Positions 23,691 to 33,241 of a stretch of DNA of 64,000 bases are shown in pieces; position 1 is the stretch's first letter; the number at the start of each line of letters is the position of its first letter. Source of the stretch: Platerodrilus igneus (lineage: Eukaryota > Arthropoda > Insecta > Coleoptera > Lycidae); the NCBI GenBank assembly GCA_036346225.1, contig JARFIW010000968.1, positions 1 to 64,000 on the forward strand. Direction: 5' to 3'. The notes beneath the pieces were generated by a model. That model made no database searches. It was not told the DNA's origin and worked only from the letters and a program-made list of their open reading frames with translations. The translations under genes were made by a program, and so were the position numbers.

Positions 23691-24331
23691 GTGTGGTATA
23701 TATGACCAGACGTGGGAATTATCTTTCATGAAAATTTAAGTGAAAAAGCTAACCCAATTTAGAAATGTAATTTGTCAGGTTAGCATATAAGGATTTAGTA
23801 GGCGGTACTTTTGGTAAATTTGTGGATTCACAACTGTGTCATGGACAAGTTAAATGTGCATCGGAGGAAACCAAAGTACCAGAAACAAAATTTGCTAGAG
23901 TGCAAGTGACGCACTCTCATGAACATTTTTTAAATTTGGGCACTTCTTGCCAAAAAGAAGAATAGTTTGATGCGACACTCATGTGTGTTTGCATATAAGA
24001 ACTTTATGTTAGCTTTAGTTAGATAAGTTTAGATAGGTTTAGATAGGTTAGGCGACTTGTCGCACCCGTGTTAGCTTAAGTAGTGTTTCATGCTCCCCGA
24101 CAAATTTGTGCTGTCGGTAAGTAGTGTAGTCAAAGACTATCGGGCTACCTATTCCGTTTCCTGGTACTTCGGTAGACGTGTTATCGGTCGAAAACCAGGT
24201 GGCGCCTTATATAAACATTTTGTAGGTTTTAAGTTAGGGTTTATATAGGGTAGTAAGGACTTAGATTTTAAGCTGTTACTGTGCTAACAGACTTTTTCTT
24301 TTTAGTTTTTCTTTTGTGGCTTTGTCGCGAT

Positions 24332-25017
24332 TGTTACGTGCAAATCGAATTTGCACTTAAACATTGTTTTAGTTAGTTTTCTTGATGTGCGGAAGTTCCC
24401 GCCATAATTTTAAATACGCAAGAAGCGGGAACAATTTAAATAGACTGGGCGGGGCTTCCGGTACGTCACAATAGTGCAATTGGCAAGTGTGAATTATCCC
24501 TATAGGGTATAGCAATGCTACAAAAGAGTAGGGAGTTCCGCGGTTCTCGCGCGGAAACGTGGCTTTTTACGCGGAACTTTGAAGTGAACAGTCGTGCGGG
24601 TGTCGTGTTATCTTATTATGTAGATTTCCTTATCTTTCCTTAATTACCTATTCCCGTCTTCCACTGCATATAGGAACGGAGATGACCCTGGAGCATCCCA
24701 TGACCCCGAGATAATTTGGAGGTCCAACTCTACCAGCAGCAGCGATGCCGAGGCTACCGCAGCGTGATTTCCTGCCGGTTAGCGGATCCTTCACGTGAGT
24801 AGACTCTCTAATTTTTATTGTTTTAATTTTATGTAACTTCGCTTAATTATGGCGCAATATAAATTATCAGTGACGTCATGGTGTATCTTATGAACTTTGG
24901 TAATTGTATTACCGGCTTTTAAGAGCCATCTATCGCCATTTCAATGTACCAGAATCTAAGTGTAACATTTGGTTAACTGCATTACCGACCAGATAAAACG
25001 TTAAATCAAGTGTAATA
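24332..25017 (+). repeat. 3' LTR (686 bp)
   Basis: Matches the 5' LTR across its length except GGGG/GGG (CTATAGGG), T6/T5 (GGCTTTTT), GGGG/GGG (GTGCGGG) and TGTAATA in place of TGTAACA at the end. It is followed by the GCCC target duplication. Confidence 0.95.
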
Positions 25018-25021
25018 GCCC

Positions 25022-26365
25022 TATTTTTTTTGCAAAAAATGTTTGAACATGTGTAACACAAACTTGCATCAATTGAGTTTCAAAACCAGTTTCTTCAAAA
25101 TAATAGCTGTAATGAGCGCAAGAAAAATTGAGTTGATAATGAATTCGATAGAATAATCGCAGTGCATTTATGTACATGTCTGAGTACTTACATTAACAGA
25201 GGTTAATCTCTGTATATGATTGAGTAAAACTAAAGTGGAGTTACTTTATTTAAATAAATTCTGACGTGTGAAAATTAACTTTTTTGTATTTTAGTATAGA
25301 GAAGAAACAGAGTTCAGCCTCTTGATTTTGTTCTCTTGGTTTGAGTTTCATTAAAGGCTTCTTTATTTGAAATTCCTAATTGAAGAGCTTGGATGAAAAA
25401 TTTTGTCATAATTTTATAAGTCCACTACTGATCAAGTTTAATTTAAAATTGAATTAAAAAATTATCAAAACTATTGAACAACTTTTCAAGAAATCCATTA
25501 ATGAATAAAAAGGACAAATCTACGCTACTAATTGGCACATGATTTTTTAATAGCGCTGATTACAGAAGCGATTATCAAATGGGTCAAATTTTTAAAAATA
25601 TTGTTGATAATATTGTTTCTTGATCATAAAAATACAAAATTTCCTTAAAATTATAGAAGTATTTATACTGCAACTTATTTTCACAAAATCAAATAAAATT
25701 CCAGTATCCTACTGCGATTAAGCCTTGAAATCTTCTTTTTACTAAACGTCCTTATCTCAGATTATTTTGTAGAGAGTTGTTTGTATAATTAAACACACAA
25801 CGCTTCACGTTTTATAGTTTTCCAAGCAATTATTAAGAAAACACTAGCACTTAAAACCCTTTTCGAAAATAATCTTCTATATTTCCTACAACTAACTTAA
25901 TGAGTTAATCAAAATATGATTTGAACAGCTAATAAACTTATTCTTATTATAACAGCATTGCTTTCTCTTCAATATCAAAAGCACGCATAAATTTGCAATG
26001 CAAAATTGCAAAAATATTACTAACAATTTGTGCAATGTAAAGCCTTTTGGCGCATCTTCCATTTTAAGATAATTGAAAGAAAATATACATTTTGTTAGCG
26101 ATGTCATTCTAAAATTACTTTGTAAATTAATTCAGGTTTGCATTCTTTGATTTCTTAATAAATACGATGAGAAACGGTGCGATGACACGCAGATAAGACA
26201 ATTTTACTATTAATGTAGATGCGTATTTATTCTGGGTAATTTGAACTTAATTTTCTTCAACCATATAAGGAGTAATTTCTCTTAATCTTCTTTGGAATTA
26301 AACCTTTCAGAGTTTTCAAAATCGTTTTATTTACGTTTCGGTCCATGACCTTTCTCTTTATAGAG
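25022..26365. other. No gene seen (intron 2)
   Basis: AT-rich sequence between the Gypsy element and the - strand LINE. No coding-like frame or repeat was identified. Confidence 0.5.
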
Positions 26366-26369
26366 GATT

Positions 26370-26560
26370 ATGAATATTTCTTATATACTCTTCCGACTGG
26401 CGGTGTTCTGTGTCGGGGAAAGTGTCGGATTCTCGCTATTATTAGCGCCTACCGACTAAACCCTTCCCTCTCTTCGCACTTGTAGTAGAAGCTCGCCGGA
26501 ACCGCCGTAAAGCATTTCTTCGGTCGGCTTGTGGGGATATATAAGTATAGTTATATTGTC
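26370..26560 (-). other. LINE 3'UTR
   Basis: After the ORF2 stop the - strand is GC-rich (GCCGACCGAAG, GGCGGTTCCGGCGAGC, TTTAGTCGGTAGGCG, ACACTTTCCCCGACAC) compared with the flanking AT-rich intron. This marks the probable extent of the element's 3'UTR. No poly(A) tail is obvious. Confidence 0.5.
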
Positions 26561-29523
26561 TTACGTTTGGTAGTTCAGAATTTTTTGCAACTTCTCCCTC
26601 ATTTTCTGTATAGCATTCCAATAAGTTTCGCTTTTAAGAAGTAATTCACTGATGTTTAACTTAGTTATCTGTACATTTATTTCTCTTTCTGCCTCCTCTC
26701 TAAGATCGGCCCACTTTATGCATTCAAAGATAGTATGGTTCGAGATATCCTCTGCACCACAATACCAACAGTCATCTCCATCTCTCTTTTTAATCCTCTT
26801 TAAGTTGGAGCAGAAAGTGCCATGTCCAGTAAAGGCTTGTGTCATAAAAAAGTCCATTCCGCCCCACTTTCTGTCTACCCACTTTTTTACATCTTTTATG
26901 TACGTCTTCGCACATCCTTCGTAATCATCCCACACTCTCTGCCATTGGTGGTACATAATTTCTTTCGCCTGGTTCTTAAAGGCTCGTCCGTTTTTGTGTA
27001 TTTGGCTTCGCATCTCAGCCTGTAGAGCTATAGGGGGAATTCCTGCTATTACCAGTACAGCCACAGTTGGGACCGTTTTGTATGCCGATGTAATACGTAT
27101 AGCCATTCGTCTATTTATCCGGTTTATCATATTGTTATAATGTTTATATCTTAAAGCCTGAACTCAAATTGGACTGGCATACATTATGATTGAAAGTGCT
27201 ACGTGCATGGGCATTTTGCGTTTTGTCGATCTAGGTCCGTTTATATTAGGAGTTATCTATCCTTGTCAGATATCTAAGCGTATTTTCCGCCTTGGCGCAT
27301 ACATACTTCACATGTACAGTCATTTTCAGATTTCTATCGAGTATTACTCCCATGTACTTAATCGAATTCTGACTGGCTACTATCGTGTTGCCTAGACGAA
27401 TTGTAATATCTTTAATATGTCTCCTGCCTTGGAGGATCGCAAGCTCCGTTTTCTGTTCAGCCAGTTTAATATCCATTTTTAGAAGTTCACTTTCAATCTT
27501 ATTATAAGCATGTTCCGCTTTCCGTTGAACTTCCTCAGCTGATTTTGCTTTAACTATGACAGCTAAGTCGTCCGCGTATGCATGTATTGATGCTCCTTCT
27601 CCTATATTTGTGTTTAATAATTTATCGTAGAAAATTTTTCATAGAGTGGGTCCAAGGACAGAGCCTTGGGGGACTCTTGCTGAAACCGTCACTTGCTTCT
27701 CATGTTCTGTTATAAACGTCTTTTATTCAAGTAGCTCGCCACCATTCTGACGATATAATTGCTAACTCTTGCTTGACGTAGGGCTTATATGATCTTTCCC
27801 CATGGGGCCGAATTAAAGGCATTTTCCACGTCTAAAGCTATCATAATGCATATCCCTCTGTTCTTGTACGCCTTTAGTTTCTCTTGGTCCACTTTTTTAA
27901 TCACCTCCTCCAATATCGTTATCGTAGATCTATTTTTTCGAAACCCATGTTGTTGATCGTGTATCGCTCCCATATCTTCAATCTCTTTTTCCAGCCTTTT
28001 GCGGATCAAAATTTCCTTAGCTGTCCAGCAGACATATGGGTATATACTTTACCTCGTCGTCCTTTTGCTTTTTTGGCTTTGCCAGCAGGATTAGCCGCGC
28101 CATCTTCCACTTGTCTGGGAAGATTCCTTCAGATAGGCATGAGTTCATCACTCTAAGCACTGTCTCCGGATATTTATTAGTGACTATTTTAATGACTTCA
28201 GGTGGTATGTAGTCCGGCCCTGGGGCCTTCTTTGTTCTTAGTTTAGAGATCGTCTTTGCAAGCTCCTCCCCTGTGAACCATGTGATTTCGTTTTCTGCCA
28301 TATCCACAGTCATGCGGTTCATCAGCGGGTGAGTTGGAAAAAGCCTGCAAATTTGCTCATCAATCTCTTTTTCAGAAAGCGTTAGGCGGGGGAGTAAATT
28401 CAGTTTTTTCGTCACAATCTTATACCCTTTACCCCATATATCGTCGTCAAGTTCCTCGTATAGCTTGGTCCAGGCTGCTTTTTTCTGTTTCTTAATCTCC
28501 ATTTTTAATGCCTTCTTGGCCTGTTTATAGTTTGTGGCTGCAATTACTCTATTCTGAGCATCTTCTGGTTTTTTGCCAAATTTAGTCAGTAACCGTCTTT
28601 GTCTTACGCAACCTCTTCTGAGGTCCGCAATTTCATTAGTCCACCAGTATACTGCGCGACGTTTGCCACTTGTTGCCATTTTGTGTGGTAAATATTTGTT
28701 ACATTCGTTTTGAATATGTCTTACGAGAGCGTTAGCCGCGTCCTCCGCGCTCTTGTTTGTTAAGTCAATATCTTGATATTTGTCAGTCATCGTCGTACAG
28801 CCCGCAGTGGTAGCCCTCCACCATATAGCTTCCGCTGGAAAGTTTATTTCTTTGTCACCATTATGTGTACCGTTAAGGTTAACCTCAAAGCGAATATATC
28901 GATGTCCGCTCATGGTCTCGGAGGCTTCGTCGACGTGCCACTTATTAATTTTGTTCACCAAGCCCTGGGATACAACTGTAACGTCGATTACTGATTGCCC
29001 GTTGGCGTTTACAAAACGGAGTACTTCCCTCGTTAACGAAAACAAGGTCATTTGATTCAGCCCATTCAACCATGACCAAACCTCTTTCATTCGTAGTAGT
29101 TGACCCAATCATGACTGTTTTCGCGTTGAGGTCTTCGCCAATTAGGAAGTCTTTCCCTGTTTGACTGCTCTGGGTTTCTATATTACTTAATAATCTGCTA
29201 AAACTTTCCACGTCTTCATTTGGTAAAAAGTAGGTGGAATAGATCCAGAAATCTCTGAGCTCTACTCCTACAAACCCGTCTCCACTATATATGTTCCTTA
29301 TGTCTGTACTCCTATTTAACCATATTGCGCAGTCTTGTTTATTGTCGACGCAGTATTCTGTTGACATAGTTTTAGATGGCTCTTGAATAATGCCCACATT
29401 TATGTCTTCTTCATATACCACCTGTGTCAGTAAATCGTCTGATGCTCTGTGTCGATCTAGGTTTATTTGCAGAATTTTTATTACGCCAGGTTTATAATGC
29501 GGTTGTTGGCGCCTACTAAACAT
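26561..29523 (-). pseudogene. LINE ORF2 (endonuclease, RT, CCHC finger)
   Basis: ORF2 nicks target DNA and primes reverse transcription. The endonuclease spans about 29523-28900, with VGIIQEP, GEDLNAKTVMIGS and, after a slip near 29015, NGQSVIDVTVVS and SGHRYIRFEV. The RT follows: TKKAPGPDYIPPEVIK near 28235, then HGFRKNRST and ALDVENAFNSA (about 27940 and 27820), RVPQGSVLGPTL with TGA in place of a Trp codon near 27640, and the YADDLAVIV catalytic site at about 27555-27580. The C-terminal part, 27130-26561, has WYCGAEDISNHTIFEC, the CCHC finger of R1-type ORF2. Breaks near 29015, 28018, 27785 and 27245 split the frame. Confidence 0.85.
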
Positions 29524-29525
29524 AA

Positions 29526-31315
29526 TTAATTATATATTGAAATATCACTCCGTCTAGTCTGGCTCGCTTCTCCTAGTGCTTTTCTGAAAGCTGGGCACCT
29601 GTTTCCACCCGGTGTATGTCCTTTTATGTTACACACTACGCAAAACGCTTCTTCATTACACTCTCTGGCCTTATGCCCCTGTTTACCACACCTATGACTG
29701 AGATCAGATCTATTTGGTCCTGTACATGTCTTCGCGAGGTGGTTATATCCCAGACACCTGTAGCACCTCTGCATGTCTACTCTTCTTTCCAGAAAGCATC
29801 TTGCAAACCCAACCCTAATTTCTCCATCTAGGAGTTTATGCGAAACGCCTTTACTCACAGTTAGTGTGACAATTTTCTTTTGGTATCTGCTAGGTCTTAA
29901 TTCCCCTAACTTGAAGTTTTTTTCCTCAAGAGTACCGATTTTCTCCTCTAATGCCTCAATTATCTCATGCCTCTCCGTTGTGGTATCCAGCCCTTTGATG
30001 TGGAAGATTTTCATCTTTTCGTGATTTTTTCTTCCCAATTCTCTGACCTGAAACTGATCTCCCTTATTTTGCATAATATTTTTTATCTTCGCCAGTGCGG
30101 CATCGTCTTTTCTAGTAACTATTAAAATCTGCCCAGTTCTTGTTCTACTTACCGCTTCTATCATGGGAGCAACTGAGTCAGTCTTTAAAGCAGGTATTAG
30201 TTCAGTCCATATCGTTTGATAATCTTTTCCTTTACAATCATCAATTAGTGCATATGTGTCTTTGTATGAGATTGGTTTACGCTTGTTTTGTCCTTTATTC
30301 AGCTCTTGTGCCGTCGTATACACTGCCATCCTGGCTTTTGTATCTTGGTATACCCACGATATCATTTTTTGTAAGGTGTTTACCTCCATGTTATTTACAT
30401 GGTGGAAAGTTATCCACTGTTCTTCCTTAGTTTCCTCTTTTATTTCAAGAAGGGTATTCAGCATACCCCTTCGGTGCCGTCGATCTTTGCTTTAACTATA
30501 TTTCTTTTGGAAACGAACTGATGTTGTTTAGAGCGTATCCTTGTAAAGTGTTCTACTACATCTAAATCATCACCTGTGTGTTCTAGCTCTGGATATTTAT
30601 CTCGAAATTGTTTTTGTATTCTTTGGCCCATTTTGCAATCGTTTGGTTCCACAAAGACAATGTTTGTTACGCCATTCTTTTTCCACAGAGGATTTCCCTC
30701 GATGATTTCCGTCCGACCATACCATTCCGACTTCCAGATTTTGTTCTTAATATTGTTCCACTCCTCCTTAGTAATCACCGACGGGAGATTTTCCAGATAG
30801 TTCTCCGGTTGTGTATCCCAGGCATTTGCTTGGGTTTCAGCATCTCTCCTTTCTCCTTCCGTCCTCGTCCCGGTCTTATTTCTTTCGAGTCTCTTAATTC
30901 TAGTTTTTAGATGCGCAATTTTCTTATGTAGAGAACTTTCTTTTTTCAGGTTTTCTTCCTCCCTATTATGATACTTAGACACGAAATCCATAAGATAATT
31001 TTTTATGGGTATATGCACATTTTTGTTCTGTTTACTAAAGGCAATGGCCTCCTTAACGTGTTTAATTATTACTAGCTGTGGTTGTGCTGCCAGATATATC
31101 TTAGTATAAGCGGTAAATTCCTATACCCCCATTAGGTGCGGAACAGCAACTTTTCGTTTTTTGGTCTGCTGGAGTTGGTCTTGAGCGGTATTTGTTTCTA
31201 TTTCTAACTCGCCTACCGAGTCACTTCTCTGTTTGGGAGGGGGTGTTCTATTAACTCTTGGACATCTTTTAAACACCATTTCTTCTTCTTTTTCATATTG
31301 AGTCACTGGTAGCAT
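29526..31315 (-). pseudogene. LINE ORF1 (Gag-like, three zinc knuckles)
   Basis: ORF1 binds LINE RNA into a ribonucleoprotein. It starts at ATG 31315 with a charged N-terminus, meets an in-frame TAG at 31121-31123, then continues in the same frame through a basic, coiled-coil-like stretch (HNREEENLKKES...LKTRIKRLERNK, about 30960-30870). A slip at the G-run on the - strand (30467-30470) moves into the last 312 codons. These end with CYRCLGYNHLAKTC, HRCGKQGHKAREC and CVVCNIKGHTPGGNRC, three consecutive CCHC-type knuckles (the second has lost its first Cys). The stop is two bases before the ORF2 start. Confidence 0.82.
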
Positions 31316-31930
31316 GTTTTTCTAATAAATCGAGTAATTGCCTCCCCCAGAATCCATTAGGCGGCCCGTTGAAGCGGTGGAGGATTCTCCGGCACTTACG
31401 GTGCCGGTACCTCCCTAGGGTAATATGTCTTTATTAATCGATTCCATCATCAGTTCCAGTCTTCGATCTGGAGAACGTCCATTTTTTTGCCTGGGTCGTT
31501 AATCAGTTCTGATACGATATATTCCATGTATGTCCTTAATCATTTCCATGTACTTGCGGTCGTATAAAAAGAAAGAAGTAAATAGGAAGAAATAAAGAGA
31601 GAGAAGGTAGGAAAGAAAGAAAGAAGGAAGCCCGTCCGCCTTCGGAAAACCTAATAACCACTCGGGGCCTGAAGAGAATAGAGTCGAGGTCGATAGCATG
31701 AGAGTAGAAAGTTGACCCCTCACAGGAAAGTTTAAAGAAGGCTTTGCCCAAAAATAGATACCAGAGAGTACCTACGAAGCAAAGTAGAGCCGAGAAGAAA
31801 GATCCCTCCTTCTTTATCCGGGCTTGGGACCGGCTGTAGCACTACTGAATGGGTGTGCCTCCTATGTACAGCACCCACCCTGCCACAGGCGGAGTTTTGA
31901 TCCATGACCTAGGATCATAGGTTAGATAAG
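31316..31930 (-). other. LINE 5'UTR with structured head
   Basis: Read on the - strand, it begins near TCCTAGGTCATGGATC and contains GGGTGGGTGCTGTACATAGG...GGCACACCC, a strong hairpin, followed by GCCGGTCCCAAGCCCGG. Such GC-rich structured heads occur at 5' ends of R1/R2-type LINEs, some of which carry HDV-like ribozymes. I could not fold it to prove that here. Confidence 0.45.
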
Positions 31931-32765
31931 TTACTATAGATGAGCCACTTCCGTACTGAAGTTTGTTTTTTTATTGATGCGCCATCTGTTGGATTGTATT
32001 ACCACTACCATGTATCTTGACTAAGGTTTGTATCCAGGCTAACAAAATGGTTAAAAACCTTACTAAGAAATGGCATGGATTCATATAATATTGAATTTTG
32101 TAGAAGCTCAAACTAAAGAAAGCAAATCGTTATAATTGCTTGTATTTTTATATAGTGGTAGCTATCGGTATCTATGCATAAAAAGTTTAGGGTAATTTTT
32201 TAAACATGAATACAACAATATAAAAATACAAGTAATTACAAGGATTTCCTTTCTTCATTTTAAGCTACTTCAAAATTCAATACATATGGCTTAGTACAGT
32301 TTACCTCTGTAATGTATACATACTTAACATTAGTGATAAAACAAGAGTACTTATAGTTGTTTATTGTAACATGGTAGTATAGCTACAAAGGTTTTTAAAA
32401 AGTTTCTTCACAAACAGAACAAACAATTTTAAAATACACATATAAATCTAACTTTTAAACATCGTGATAGGCGTTTGAGATGCCAAATTCTAGGACTAAC
32501 TACAGAGTTCTAAATTAGTATTTAAAATATTTGGCTAAAATGGAAATAATAGAAATCACTGCTTTATATTAAATCATGTAAAATAACTGCAATTATAGAA
32601 ATGGAAAAATATATGTAATTAATTTTGACAAAAAATACATACCTTTTTACACACAGGTACAGTTGAAATAATTACGAACGCGTAAAACAACAGACCAGAT
32701 AGATAAATTTTTAACAAATAAATATAAAACATGTAGCATAGGTTAGATACCTGTAGCCTGACAAA

Positions 32766-32811
32766 TTTAAATCTAGGGTCCCTAAAATTACTTAGGGAGC
32801 CTAGATTTAAA
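32766..32811. repeat. Palindrome, 20-bp arms and 6-nt loop
   Basis: TTTAAATCTAGGGTCCCTAA is followed after AATTAC by TTAGGGAGCCTAGATTTAAA, its reverse complement with one mismatch. It is likely a remnant of paired terminal inverted repeats or a cruciform-forming site. Confidence 0.85.
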
Positions 32812-32887
32812 ACAGCGCTATCTGAACGGATAGTATTACCATTAAAATCATAATAACAATGCTGTACATAAAAGTGACTACACCCTG

Positions 32888-33241
32888 CCTAGGATCGTTG
32901 TCAAAACAATAAAAATTTTATGTTTGACATTTATGACATAAATTGAAGGTGACTGTGATTTATTAATGTTTGATTTGAATACATTAGGTGAAAATTTTAA
33001 AGTTATTGAATTTATATGAAATTTAACTATATAAAAATTAATCAGCTGATATCACGTTAAGCGTATTGGCTACTTTAAAGTCGCTCCCAGGGCGCAACAC
33101 AAATTGAAAGCACTCATTTTTCTAAACTATAAATTTTTTACCTAATGTATTCAAACCAAGCATTAATAAACTAAAATCACCTTCAATTTATGTCATAAAT
33201 GTCAAACTTAATTTTTTTTTATTATTTTGACAAATCCTAGG
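32888..33241. mobile_element. MITE / foldback element with ~110-bp inverted arms
   Basis: Both ends read CCTAGGAT inward. The left arm (32888-33003) contains TTTGACATTTATGACATAAA and GAATACATTAGGT, and the right arm (33118-33241) carries the same phrases inverted, with scattered mismatches. A ~115-bp loop separates them. No transposase is encoded. It lies in intron 2 of the peptidase gene. No convincing target duplication was found. Confidence 0.82.

Larger units (their letters stand above)
21598..24331 (+). other. Gypsy 3' non-coding region, no env recognised
   Basis: This 2.7 kb stretch between integrase and the 3' LTR has only short frames with no envelope-like features that I can see. 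It holds strong hairpins (23059-23086 and 23096-23115) and a ~45-bp tandem repeat (23225-23690). The sequence just before the 3' LTR is T-rich (TTTTTCTTTTTAGTTTTTC), not an obvious polypurine tract. Confidence 0.7.
15702..25017 (+). mobile_element. Complete Ty3/Gypsy LTR retrotransposon in peptidase intron 2
   Basis: This 9.3 kb element has LTRs of 689 and 686 bp, a 4-bp GCCC target duplication (15698-15701 and 25018-25021), a PBS-like TGGCGCC two bases after the 5' LTR, and gag, protease, RT, RNase H and integrase in Gypsy order. A 2.7 kb non-coding 3' region follows pol. The LTRs differ by three single-base homopolymer length changes and one terminal substitution, which suggests very recent insertion. 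It lies in sense orientation 26 bp inside intron 2. The coding region carries several single-base slips, mostly at homopolymers. Confidence 0.95.
26370..31930 (-). mobile_element. Near full-length R1-clade-like LINE
   Basis: Read on the - strand: a GC-richer 5'UTR (about 31930-31316), ORF1 with three CCHC knuckles, ORF2 with AP endonuclease, RT and a C-terminal CCHC finger, then a GC-rich 3'UTR to about 26370. The gene order, multiple Gag knuckles and the endonuclease opening ILQINLDRHRASDDLL fit the R1 clade. It lies in intron 2 of the peptidase gene, antisense to it. Stops and small frame slips interrupt both ORFs, but nearly the whole length is present. Ends are approximate because no target duplication was identified. 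Confidence 0.85.

Noticed and set aside
29616..30910. Several + strand frames of 71-100 codons
   Set aside because: Antisense shadows of ORF1 of the R1-like LINE.
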